Below are positions 1 through 6,964 of a stretch of 7,434 nt of DNA, in pieces (positions within the stretch are counted from its first letter, which is position 1; each line of letters opens with the position of its first letter). The notes under the pieces were generated by a model. The model was not told the origin of the DNA and ran no database searches. It saw only the letters and a program-made list of their open reading frames with translations. The stretch spans positions 1 to 7,434 of the forward strand of contig CAIOHW010000344.1 in assembly GCA_903858195.1 (NCBI GenBank). The letters run 5' to 3'. Both the position numbers and the translations under genes were made by a program. Source of the DNA: Oligoflexia bacterium. GTDB lineage: Bacteria > Bdellovibrionota > UBA1018.

Positions 1-43
1 CAAGCGCAGGGCCCGCCAGCGCTACCAGCGCGTGACCGGCTAA
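1..43 (+). CDS. possible 3' end of an upstream gene (partial, basic C-terminus)
   Basis: Reading from base 2, thirteen codons are open and end in TAA at 41-43, giving the peptide tail KRRARQRYQRVTG. The strong positive charge would suit a nucleic-acid-binding or ribosome-associated protein, but thirteen residues cannot identify a family. If real, this gene converges on rimK and the two coding regions overlap by 4 bp at their stop codons. The frame could also be open by chance, so the call rests mainly on its neat junction with rimK and on the gene density of the region. Confidence 0.3.
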   Translation, partial: KRRARQRYQRVTG

Positions 44-927
44 CGCCCCTTTTTCCGGGCAAGCTTGATCATGTGGGCGATGATCTGTCCTGCGATGTTG
101 AGCCCGGTGGCCCGCTCAATTCCCTCAAACCCCGGTGAACTGTTGACTTCGATCACCACGGGACCCGCGCGGCTCTCCATCAAATCCACCCCGGCCACCT
201 CAAGTCCCATCACACGCGCTGCGCGAATGGCAGCCCTGCGATAGGATGCAGGAAGCTTGACGAGAGTACCCTCGCCTCCCCGATGAATGTTGGAGCGGAA
301 CTCACCCTCTGCCGCCGTGCGCAGCATGGCTGCGACCACTTTGTCGCCCACCACGAATGCACGGTAGTCGCGGCCGGCAGACTCCTTGAGAAACTCCTGA
401 AGGAATACGTCTTCGCCGAACTCCCACAAGGTCTCCACGACCGACTGAAAGGAAGCCTGGGTATGGAGGAGCATGACGCCCACCCCCTGCGTTCCCTTGA
501 GGAGCTTCAGGATCACGGGCATCCCGCCGCAGGACTTGGGGATCGACCTCAGGCTTCGAGCCGAGCGGGTCAGAATGGTCTTTGGAACCCTCACCCCCTC
601 GGCATTGAGAAGCTGGAGGGCCCGAAACTTGTCTCGTGACTGTGCAATCGCCTCGGCCGAGTTCACGGTGCGGATTCCCATCGCCTCGAACTGCTTGACC
701 ACCGCAAGTCCGTAGCTCGTGATCGAGGCTCCGATGCGTGGGAGCACGGCGTCGTACTCCGGCAACTCCTGGTTGCCGACCACCAGCCGGCTTTCACGGC
801 CGTCGACGATGATTTGACACTCCATCGGATTGATGGTGTCGAGCCTCACGCCAAGACGCCCCGCCTCCTGAATGAGTCGCCGGATGCTGTGGAGATTTCT
901 GTTCCGCGATAGGACCGCAAGCCGCAT
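40..927 (-). CDS. rimK: RimK-type ATP-grasp glutamate ligase (ribosomal protein S6 modification protein)
   Basis: The 295-residue product matches E. coli RimK (about 300 residues) along its whole length. RimK is a cytoplasmic ATP-grasp ligase that adds glutamates to the C-terminus of ribosomal protein S6. Visible landmarks are the N-terminal start MRLAVLSRN, PRIG at 63-66, SRDK at 97-100, an ATP-binding lysine in VILKLLKGTQGVGV (about K141, with the glycine-rich loop at 145-150), LQEFLKE at 176-182, RSNIHRGG at 211-218, AGVDLM at 245-250 and the metal-binding segment VIEVNSSPGFEGIE at 258-271. D248, E260 and N262 fall where the E. coli metal ligands lie. The ATG at 927 has a GGGAG ribosome binding site 6 bases upstream (plus-strand 934-938). 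The stop is TAG. The gene stands alone on the minus strand, divergent from the lipoprotein gene. The actual substrate here (S6 or another protein) is not shown by the sequence. Confidence 0.94.
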   Translation of the reverse strand: MRLAVLSRNRNLHSIRRLIQEAGRLGVRLDTINPMECQIIVDGRESRLVVGNQELPEYDAVLPRIGASITSYGLAVVKQFEAMGIRTVNSAEAIAQSRDKFRALQLLNAEGVRVPKTILTRSARSLRSIPKSCGGMPVILKLLKGTQGVGVMLLHTQASFQSVVETLWEFGEDVFLQEFLKESAGRDYRAFVVGDKVVAAMLRTAAEGEFRSNIHRGGEGTLVKLPASYRRAAIRAARVMGLEVAGVDLMESRAGPVVIEVNSSPGFEGIERATGLNIAGQIIAHMIKLARKKGR

Positions 928-970
928 TCGTTGCTCCCGCCTGATCTTCTACTGTAACATCGGGGGACCC
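928..970. promoter_or_regulatory. short divergent intergenic region between rimK and the lipoprotein gene
   Basis: These 43 bp must hold the ribosome binding sites of both genes: CTCCC at 934-938, read as GGGAG on the minus strand for rimK, and GGGGGA at 962-967 for the plus-strand gene. There is little room for two full promoters, so at least one promoter probably reaches into the opposite coding region. TACTGT at 950-955 could be a weak plus-strand -10, but no good -35 sits at the right distance. No operator-like palindrome was seen. Confidence 0.4.
962..967 (+). promoter_or_regulatory. ribosome binding site supporting the ATG 971 start
   Basis: GGGGGA lies three bases before ATG 971. The spacing is short, but it is the only purine-rich site near a start in this frame. 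ATG 983 has none, and ATG 872 lies inside divergent rimK. It supports the 414-residue lipoprotein over the 447-residue reading. Confidence 0.5.
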
Positions 971-2215
971 ATGGTCAATCAGATGGTCCCTCGCCCACTT
1001 GCTGCCCGCACCCGGGCGGCGCTTGCACTCTTCCTTCTCCAAATCGTCGCCCTCGGGGGTGGATGTTCAACCCTGGGGCGCTCCCTCCCGGGAGACCACG
1101 AACTCCCGTTCGAAGGAGCGAACCATCCGAGAATCCGTCCGCAACCGCTCTGGAAGCAGGAGATCGAGGGCAAGCTCACTGATCTCGCCGTTGCCAGTGA
1201 GAGTGGTCACATCCTCGTGACCCAGGTCCTGGACGGACAAGGGCCGGGCAACACTGTGGTGAGCCTGCGCGAGCGCTCAGGCAAGATCCTCTGGACCAGC
1301 GCCCTGGATTCGCCCGTACGTGCACAGTCGATCTCTTCAAACGGCGACTGGGTGGTGGTCGGCACGTACGAAGACGAGCTCATTCGCCTCGACGTCAAAA
1401 ATGGCAAGAAGCTCTGGACCGTGAAGGAGTCCGGGATGTGCCGCCCCATCATTCTGGAAAAAAGCGGACAGGTCCTCTGTCATCATGACGACGATGCCAT
1501 TCCGGGGGTGGCCTTCAGCATTTTCGACGCCAAAGGCGCAAGCAAGCTCAAGTTCAATGTACCGCAGGACCTGCTCGTCCTGAAGGTTGCTCCAGATGAA
1601 AGCAAGATCGTACTGGGCATGGTGAAGGGCGGAGTCTGGGTTCTGAGCGGAGCCTTCAAGAAGGTGTCCGAGCACCAGCTCGATGGCGAGATCGTGGACC
1701 TCGCAGTCTCCGGAAACGGAGGCCCCGCGGCCTGGTCCGCCCTCGTGAACGTGAATGGCGTCGGCCAGAAGCTCATCTCGATGAATGCGCAAGGTACCTC
1801 GAGCTGGGAGCAGCTGCTCGACTCGCCGCACCAGCAGGTGGAGATCTCGCTCGATGGTCGGAACTCGGCCATTTACGGGAATGGCCCGCGCGGACAAGCC
1901 GTGTCGCTCTGGTCGCTCGCGCCCAACCAGCGACTCATGCCCCTATGGTCCTACCGTGCCCCGAGATATGCCGATTACAATCAACAGATTGACCTGACCG
2001 GTGACGAGACACTCCTGGGGTTTGAAGAAGTCACCGAACGCACTCGTCACAGCCATGTGGTGGCGCTGCGAAAGTCCGGAGAGCTTGACTGGGATATTCC
2101 GCTACTGAGCGAAGACGGCGCCTACCTCTATGCCCGCGGAGTCTCCTCACGCGCACGCCTGGTGGTGGTGGGAACAGACGACGGCTCGCTTTCGGCTTTC
2201 GAAATTGCCCCATGA
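971..2215 (+). CDS. putative lipoprotein with PQQ/WD40-like beta-propeller repeats
   Basis: From ATG 971 the product has 414 residues. The frame is open back to an ATG at 872, but that start would overlap divergent rimK and hide the signal peptide. ATG 971 has GGGGGA at 962-967, only 3 bases away, and gives a classic export signal: arginines at 8 and 13-15, a hydrophobic stretch from about 16 to 28, then GGGCSTLG with a candidate lipidated Cys32. The lipobox is imperfect, with Gly at -3 and Leu at -4. The rest reads as propeller blades, each with a hydrophobic strand followed by a G-x-x-x-W turn: SGKILWTS (103-110), NGKKLWTV (144-151), SGELDWDI (369-376), and strands such as WVVVGTYEDELIRLD (127-141) and LVVVGTDDGSLSAFE (397-411). 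This fits an envelope-anchored beta-propeller that scaffolds or binds a partner. No catalytic residues are evident and no close relative is recognised. It precedes the ABC operon by 68 bp in the same direction, so a shared role is possible but unproven. Confidence 0.82.
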   Translation: MVNQMVPRPLAARTRAALALFLLQIVALGGGCSTLGRSLPGDHELPFEGANHPRIRPQPLWKQEIEGKLTDLAVASESGHILVTQVLDGQGPGNTVVSLRERSGKILWTSALDSPVRAQSISSNGDWVVVGTYEDELIRLDVKNGKKLWTVKESGMCRPIILEKSGQVLCHHDDDAIPGVAFSIFDAKGASKLKFNVPQDLLVLKVAPDESKIVLGMVKGGVWVLSGAFKKVSEHQLDGEIVDLAVSGNGGPAAWSALVNVNGVGQKLISMNAQGTSSWEQLLDSPHQQVEISLDGRNSAIYGNGPRGQAVSLWSLAPNQRLMPLWSYRAPRYADYNQQIDLTGDETLLGFEEVTERTRHSHVVALRKSGELDWDIPLLSEDGAYLYARGVSSRARLVVVGTDDGSLSAFEIAP

Positions 2216-2231
2216 CACCTCTCCGGGCATC

Positions 2232-2260
2232 TTGACAATCCTCGGGCCATTCTCAATATC
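2232..2260 (+). promoter_or_regulatory. candidate sigma70-type promoter of the ABC operon
   Basis: A perfect TTGACA (-35) at 2232-2237 is followed after 17 bases by AATATC at 2255-2260, or after 16 bases by CAATAT at 2254-2259. Each -10 matches TATAAT at only three of six positions. The spacing is ideal and the AT-rich patch stands out in a GC-rich region. Transcription would start near 2266-2268, giving a leader of about 17 bases that includes the GGAGA ribosome binding site at 2270-2274. It lies in the only non-coding gap before the ABC genes. No terminator for the lipoprotein gene was seen in this gap, so read-through from upstream remains possible. Confidence 0.55.
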
Positions 2261-2283
2261 TTGGGCATTGGAGACCTATTTTT

Positions 2284-3222
2284 ATGATCCACGCTTCCAA
2301 CCTCACCAAGAGATATGCCGATCGAACAGCGATCGACGGACTGAACTTTGAAGTGAAGAAAGGCGAAATTGTCGGGTTCCTCGGCCCAAACGGTGCCGGC
2401 AAGAGCACGACGATGAAGATCCTGACAGGCTACATGCCGGCCACCGAAGGTACGGTGACCGTGGCAGGCTACGACGTGTTCGAGTCTCCCCTCGAGGTCA
2501 AGCGCTCGGTGGGCTACCTGCCCGAAACCCCTCCCGTCTACAAGGAGATGACCGTTCGGGACTACCTCGACTTTGCTGCACGCCTGCACGGAGTCGAAAA
2601 ACAGGGCCTTCGCGCAGCCATCGATCGTGCCATCGAGCAGACTCACCTGGGCGAGGTGCAGGGCCGGCTCATCGGAAACCTCTCCAAGGGCTACCGGCAG
2701 CGCGTCGGTCTCGCGCAGGCGCTCGTGCACAACCCGCCCGTGCTGATCCTCGACGAACCGACCGTCGGTCTCGACCCCAAGCAGATCATCGAAATCCGCA
2801 ACCTGATCCGCGGACTCGCCAGCGAACGCACGGTGATCCTGAGCACGCACATCCTTCCTGAAGTGCAGGCCACTTGCAGCCGCGTGATCGTGATCAACCA
2901 GGGCCGGATCGTCGCACAGGACTCGCTTGACCGGCTCACTGCGCGGCTGCAGCAGGGAAAGACCTTCAACCTCATGGTGCGAAACCGCTCGTCGCAGGCA
3001 CTCGAGGTGCTTCGCTCAATTCCCGGAATCAAGTCGGTTGCCGAGGCCCCGCAGGCGAGCGAGCTTGTGACCATCGAAGTGCGGCCCGAGGCCACTGACA
3101 TCCGGGACCAGATCATCGAAACTGCGGTGAAGCAGCAAATGGGCGTGCTTGAGTTCTTTGCCGAGAAGCTCAGCCTTGAGGACGTGTTCCTGCAGCTCAC
3201 CACGACGGAGGAAACCGTATGA
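2284..3222 (+). CDS. ABC transporter ATP-binding protein, GldA/ABC-2 export type
   Basis: This 312-residue protein is the cytoplasmic ATPase of an ABC-2 type transporter and would power the permease encoded next. Motifs in order: aromatic A-loop Tyr11; Walker A GPNGAGKS at 34-41; the Q-loop region VGYLPETPPVY at 76-86, where the usual glutamine is Glu81; signature LSKGYRQR at 133-140; Walker B VLILDEP at 153-159 with catalytic Glu158; D-loop GLDP at 162-165; and switch His189 in STHIL. Both the YLPE form of the Q-loop and the LSKGYRQR signature are usual in the GldA/gliding-type subfamily. A C-terminal accessory domain runs from about 215 to 312 and ends in LEDVFLQLTT, as in related export ATPases. 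ATG 2284 has GGAGA at 2270-2274, 9 bases upstream. The stop overlaps the permease start (ATGA), which implies translational coupling. The family is certain; the substrate is not indicated. Confidence 0.95.
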   Translation: MIHASNLTKRYADRTAIDGLNFEVKKGEIVGFLGPNGAGKSTTMKILTGYMPATEGTVTVAGYDVFESPLEVKRSVGYLPETPPVYKEMTVRDYLDFAARLHGVEKQGLRAAIDRAIEQTHLGEVQGRLIGNLSKGYRQRVGLAQALVHNPPVLILDEPTVGLDPKQIIEIRNLIRGLASERTVILSTHILPEVQATCSRVIVINQGRIVAQDSLDRLTARLQQGKTFNLMVRNRSSQALEVLRSIPGIKSVAEAPQASELVTIEVRPEATDIRDQIIETAVKQQMGVLEFFAEKLSLEDVFLQLTTTEETV

Positions 3223-3983
3223 AGAACATTTGGACCATCGCCAGGCGCGACTTCATGGCCTACTTCACCTCGCCTCTGGCCTACATCCTGATCTCGCTGC
3301 TGCTCCTGATCACCGGGTACATGTTTTCTCAGATCGTGTTCGGCTTCATCCAGCACATGATGACCTACCAACAGTTCAACATGGGCAAACCCGTCTCGAT
3401 CACGGAGGGCGTGATCCAGCCGCTCTTTGGCTCGATCAACACGATCCTGCTCTTCATCTTTCCGATGATCACCATGAGGCTGATTGCGGAGGAGCGCAAA
3501 AACGAGACCCTGCCCCTGATCCTGACCTCCCCGATCACCCTGATGCAGTTCATTCTGGGCAAGTTTCTTTCTTCAGTCCTGCTCATCTCCGTGATGCTTG
3601 CCCTGACCCTGGTGTACCCGATCGTACTGCAGGTCTACGGCAACCCTGAATGGGGCCCGATCGTCGGAGGCTACCTCGGCACGCTGCTCATGGTGAGCTG
3701 CTACCTCGCAATCGGCCTGTTCTTCTCGGCCATGACCGAAAATCAGCTGATCGCCGGCGCCCTGACCTTCGGGGCAAGCCTGCTGTTCTGGATCATCAAC
3801 TGGGCCGCCCAGTCGGTGGATTCAACCACGGGTGCGTTCCTCAACTACATGTCGCTGATCAGTCACTACCAGACCTTCGGCACCGGGCTGATCGTAAGCT
3901 CAGACGTATTCTTCTTCCTGTCCTTCATCGCGGTGGGCATCTACCTGACCCACCAGGTGCTCGACTCGTATCGCTGGAGGTAA
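3219..3983 (+). CDS. ABC-2 type transporter permease, GldF-like
   Basis: The 254-residue integral membrane protein has about six predicted membrane helices, near residues 20-43, 68-86, 111-138, 148-171, 176-198 and 227-246. After helix 2 comes MRLIAEERKNETLPLILT (86-103), the conserved cytoplasmic segment of GldF and related ABC-2 permeases, which probably contacts the ATPase. The start WTIARRDFMAYFTSPLAYI (residues 5-23) is also typical of the family. GGAGG at 3207-3211 lies 7 bases before ATG 3219, which overlaps the ATPase stop codon by 4 bp. It should form a homodimer, or pair with another permease, to make the translocation pathway with the ATPase. No second permease gene is visible in the window, which favours a homodimer. 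The transported substrate cannot be read from the sequence. Confidence 0.93.
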   Translation: MKNIWTIARRDFMAYFTSPLAYILISLLLLITGYMFSQIVFGFIQHMMTYQQFNMGKPVSITEGVIQPLFGSINTILLFIFPMITMRLIAEERKNETLPLILTSPITLMQFILGKFLSSVLLISVMLALTLVYPIVLQVYGNPEWGPIVGGYLGTLLMVSCYLAIGLFFSAMTENQLIAGALTFGASLLFWIINWAAQSVDSTTGAFLNYMSLISHYQTFGTGLIVSSDVFFFLSFIAVGIYLTHQVLDSYRWR

Positions 3984-3986
3984 GAC

Positions 3987-5429
3987 ATGGAAACCCAGAA
4001 GCCCAACTCCGAAACCAAATCAAAGTCCAACCGCGCCTTTGTCTTTGGCAGCCGCTCAGTGATCAATTCGCTGCTCGTCGTCTCGATTGCAGGAATCCTG
4101 AACTTCATCGGAGCTCGCAACGAAGCGAGACTCGACCTCACGAGCGACAAGCGCCACACTCTCTCGGACCAGACCCGCAAGGTCATCCGCGAGCTCAAGG
4201 ACCCCGTGCGCGCCGTGCTCTTTGCCAAACCCGCACAACGCGAGACGGGCAAGGCGGTACTCGAGGGCTACAGGAGCCTGAATCCTGCCAAGTTCACGAT
4301 CGAGTACGTCGACCCGGACAAGCAGCCCGCGCGCACCCGACAGGCCGGAATCAAGCGCTACGGCACCCTGCAGCTCATCTCGGAGAGGGCTTCCGCGGCG
4401 GGATCGCAGGAGATCGGCAACCGTGACATCCAAGTGGATGAGCTCACCGAAGAGAAAATCACCAACGCCCTCCTCAAGATCCTCAAGGACCGCACACCCG
4501 AAGTCTGCGTGCTTGGAGGACACGGCGAAAAGTCGTTCACGGCTGCAGACGGCGAGGGCTTCGAAGCCATGCGCCGCGCCCTGAACAGCCAGTCTTACGA
4601 TCTCAAGGAGATCAACCTGGTTGGCCTCGGCAAGATTCCGGAGACCTGCTCGGCGCTCGCGATCTGGGGACCCACGCGTGCATTCTTTCCGCAAGAGCTT
4701 GCGCTCATTGGAGAGGAGCTCAAGAACGGCGGCAGGCTCATTGTGGGCCTCGACATGACTTTTGATGGGTCTGACCCCTCGCCGGAGCTCAACACCCTCC
4801 TCACGAGCTGGGGAGTGCAGTACGGTCGGGCGCTTCTCATCGACCCGTCGATTCAGGCCATGCAGCTCGACGCTTCAGTGCTGATCGTCAACCAGTTCTC
4901 GCGCGAGCATCCTGTATCCAAGGACTTCTCGACTGGCGTGGCGCTCCCCTTTACCCGTCCCATCTCGGTCTCGACCGAAAAGCCCGCGGCACTCACGATC
5001 ACTCCGATCCTGACCACCTCGGGCAAGGCCTGGGCGGAGTCGAACCTCAAGGAGCTGACCGCCGGGCGGGCACAGTACACCGCAGGGCAGGACACGCTCG
5101 GAGCACTCCATGCCGGCGTGATGATCGAGGGCAAGGCCACCGGCTCTACGGCCAAGCGTTCGAGCAGGCTTGCCCTTTTTGGCTCGGCCTCGTTTGCCAA
5201 CAACACCTTTTCTCGAATGCTCAACAATAGCGACCTCTTCCTGAACGCCGTCGCCTGGGTGCTCGAGGACGAGACGAGCATCTCGATTCGGCCGCGCGAG
5301 CCCAAGGCTGGCAAGATTGAGCTCACGGGCCGGCAGGGAACCTTCCTGTTCCTGCTCACTGCGGTAGTGATGCCGCTGCTGGTGGCCGCAGGCGGAATCG
5401 GGTTCTGGGCGGTTCGTCGCAAGCTGTAA
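3987..5429 (+). CDS. GldG-type ABC transporter auxiliary protein
   Basis: The 480-residue protein has the GldG/ABC-transporter-auxiliary layout: a short cytoplasmic N-terminus, one membrane helix near 24-42, a large extracytoplasmic domain, and a second helix near 451-475 followed by WAVRRKL. Right after the first helix is RLDLTSDKRHTLSDQTRKV (48-66), the hallmark start of the GldG N-terminal domain. KFTIEYVDPDKQPA (102-115) and the GYRSLNP segment also fit that domain. Further landmarks are VCVLGGHGEKS (173-183), GGRLIVGLD (248-256), RLALFGSASFANN (394-406), where the family often has G-D-S-D-F, and NSDLFLNAVAWVLEDE (414-429). ATG 3987 follows the permease stop by 3 bp and has GGAGG at 3976-3980. 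In F. johnsoniae GldG works with GldA and GldF in gliding. Here the protein is inferred to be the extracytoplasmic partner of the transporter, possibly binding a glycan or polymer, but no binding residues are evident. Confidence 0.92.
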   Translation: METQKPNSETKSKSNRAFVFGSRSVINSLLVVSIAGILNFIGARNEARLDLTSDKRHTLSDQTRKVIRELKDPVRAVLFAKPAQRETGKAVLEGYRSLNPAKFTIEYVDPDKQPARTRQAGIKRYGTLQLISERASAAGSQEIGNRDIQVDELTEEKITNALLKILKDRTPEVCVLGGHGEKSFTAADGEGFEAMRRALNSQSYDLKEINLVGLGKIPETCSALAIWGPTRAFFPQELALIGEELKNGGRLIVGLDMTFDGSDPSPELNTLLTSWGVQYGRALLIDPSIQAMQLDASVLIVNQFSREHPVSKDFSTGVALPFTRPISVSTEKPAALTITPILTTSGKAWAESNLKELTAGRAQYTAGQDTLGALHAGVMIEGKATGSTAKRSSRLALFGSASFANNTFSRMLNNSDLFLNAVAWVLEDETSISIRPREPKAGKIELTGRQGTFLFLLTAVVMPLLVAAGGIGFWAVRRKL

Positions 5430-5461
5430 TCGATTCGCAGACTCAATCGGGAGGTAGCACC

Positions 5462-6964
5462 ATGTCTTCATCCACGAGTCCCTGGCGGGCGCCGCTGGCG
5501 CTTGCTGTCATCCTCTTTGTACTGAGCTCCGCCGCCTATTGGTTTGAGTTCAGGCAGAAACCCGAGAACGAACGCCGCGAAGCGGGTGAACGCAAAGTCT
5601 TTGATCTCTCATCCAAACAGGCCGTATCGATTCGTCTGCACTCCCAGGGACGCAAGGACGTAGAGCTCCGCTGCCTCGACTCAGAGGCAAAACTCTGCAA
5701 GGCGGGGGGAAACTCGCGCTGGGAAATGCTCGAGCCGCTCAAGCTCAAGGCGGACGACTCGGCCGTGCAGTCCCTCCTCTCGAGCCTGAACAACTTGGTC
5801 CCCAACGACACGATCAGCCTGAAGGACGAGCCCGCCGAGCAGCGGCCCATGTTCCTGCAGCAGTACGGGCTGGAGGCATCCCAGCGGACTTCCGCGACCA
5901 CGGTGACCGTGACCTTCGATGGCGGTTCAGCGCGAACGCTCTTCCTGGGTGAGATCCACCCCATGGGCCAGTCTCGCTTCGGTCTGGTAAAAGAGAACGA
6001 GAACGAGCCTGACTCCGTGCTGCTGCTGGAGAGCGGCGCGGGATCGGCATTTGAAAAACCCGCGAACCACTGGCGCGAAAAGCGCTTCGTCCCCGTGGTG
6101 GCGGCAGCCCTCAAGTCCGTGAGGGTTTTTGCCGACGGCGCCAAGCTCGAGGCCCGCAAGGAGGCCACGGGCTGGAGGATCCTCTCCCGGAGCGCCTCGG
6201 TGCCCGGAGACATTGAAAATGTGGATAGCTGGCTTTCGGCCCTGGTTTTCCTGGCGGCCGAGGATTTTGCAGCCGACAGCAGGAATTCGGTCGAAGGTCG
6301 CGCGGCGCTCTCGGGCTCGCGCACGGTCCTGTCATTTGAGCTCGACTCGGGCGACAACAAACCCTTTCGGTTCGAGATCCGCGAAAAAGCGGCAAAAGGC
6401 TCTGGTCCGATACTGCTTGCCGTTTCAGACTCGCTCGATCCGGTTTACCGGCTCGACCCCGGCGTGAGGACGCGCCTATCCAAGAAGCCTGCCGACCTCC
6501 AACTCAAGAAGCTCTTGGGCTCGCTCGATCGTTTCAACGCCCGCACGATCACACTCGAGTCTCAGGCCCTCGGACCCAAACCCCTGGTGCTGCAGGCGGA
6601 CGAGGCCGGTGCACAGTGGACGCGAGCCGACACACGCAAGGTCGTTTCGGCCGATCAGATCAAGGACCTGCTCGAAAGGCTCTCGGGAGAGCGGATCATC
6701 TCCTTTCCCCCTGCCTCAGCGACCTCAACCACCTCTCCGGGCAAGGAGACCCTCAAGCTCCAGCTCTCTGATGCCGGCAAGGCCGTGCTGCGAGAGATTG
6801 AATTCTGGAAGTCGGGATCGCGCCTCATGGCTCGTGACCTGCGTGCGGGCGAGTCCCGCGTCCTGGAGCTAGATGGCTCGATCGCAGCCGCCCTGCCATG
6901 GAGCACTGACTTCTTTTCAGGAGCAGCCAAGCCAGCCTCCCCATCACCGGTGCCTGCCGAGTGA
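5462..6964 (+). CDS. DUF4340 domain-containing membrane-anchored protein
   Basis: The 500-residue product has one N-terminal membrane helix (about 10-28, followed by EFRQKPENERRE) and an otherwise soluble, presumably periplasmic body. DUF4340 proteins of unknown function usually sit directly after GldG-type genes. The body seems to repeat a unit consisting of a tryptophan strand, an acidic turn and a helix with spaced leucines. It appears at about 86-112 (WEMLEPLKLKADD, then VQSLLSSLNNL), 237-266 (GWRILSR, then VDSWLSALVFLAAEDF) and 385-415 (QWTRAD, then IKDLLERLSGERIISF). Each copy precedes further beta-rich sequence, such as TVTVTFDGGSARTLFLGE (146-163). The C-terminus is a Pro/Ala/Ser tail (488-499). 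ATG 5462 has GGGAGGT at 5449-5455, 6 bases upstream, and lies 32 bp after the GldG-type stop. It is inferred to pair with the GldG-type protein outside the membrane. No catalytic motif was found. Confidence 0.88.
   Translation: MSSSTSPWRAPLALAVILFVLSSAAYWFEFRQKPENERREAGERKVFDLSSKQAVSIRLHSQGRKDVELRCLDSEAKLCKAGGNSRWEMLEPLKLKADDSAVQSLLSSLNNLVPNDTISLKDEPAEQRPMFLQQYGLEASQRTSATTVTVTFDGGSARTLFLGEIHPMGQSRFGLVKENENEPDSVLLLESGAGSAFEKPANHWREKRFVPVVAAALKSVRVFADGAKLEARKEATGWRILSRSASVPGDIENVDSWLSALVFLAAEDFAADSRNSVEGRAALSGSRTVLSFELDSGDNKPFRFEIREKAAKGSGPILLAVSDSLDPVYRLDPGVRTRLSKKPADLQLKKLLGSLDRFNARTITLESQALGPKPLVLQADEAGAQWTRADTRKVVSADQIKDLLERLSGERIISFPPASATSTTSPGKETLKLQLSDAGKAVLREIEFWKSGSRLMARDLRAGESRVLELDGSIAAALPWSTDFFSGAAKPASPSPVPAE

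Noticed and set aside
45..60. Small hairpin GCCC/GGGC with a T-rich loop near the rimK stop
   Set aside because: The T-run lies in the loop, not after the stem, on either strand. The stem has only four pairs and falls within the rimK coding region.
927..955. Plus-strand promoter with -10 TACTGT for the lipoprotein gene
   Set aside because: The hexamer at the right spacing (TCGTTG) does not resemble a -35. Kept only as a note under the intergenic region.
872..970. Longer N-terminus of the lipoprotein gene from ATG 872
   Set aside because: It would overlap divergent rimK by 56 bp, bury the signal peptide behind 33 arginine-rich residues, and use a start with no better ribosome binding site than ATG 971.
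2128..2850. 240-codon minus-strand open frame across the ABC ATPase start
   Set aside because: It runs antisense to a certain ATPase gene and the end of the lipoprotein gene. Its product shows no family motif. Long antisense frames are expected in GC-rich genes.
3650..4426. 258-codon plus-strand frame spanning the permease/GldG-type junction
   Set aside because: It is out of frame with both recognised genes, and its Arg/Pro/His-rich product has no domain pattern.
5992..6008. Short direct repeat of GAGAAC/GAACGAG inside the DUF4340 gene
   Set aside because: It is just two near-identical Glu-Asn codon pairs, too short to be a meaningful repeat.
5536..6360. 274-codon minus-strand open frame inside the DUF4340 gene
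   Set aside because: The Ser/Arg-rich composition is typical of a shadow frame, and it lies wholly within a gene supported by its ribosome binding site, anchor helix and context.
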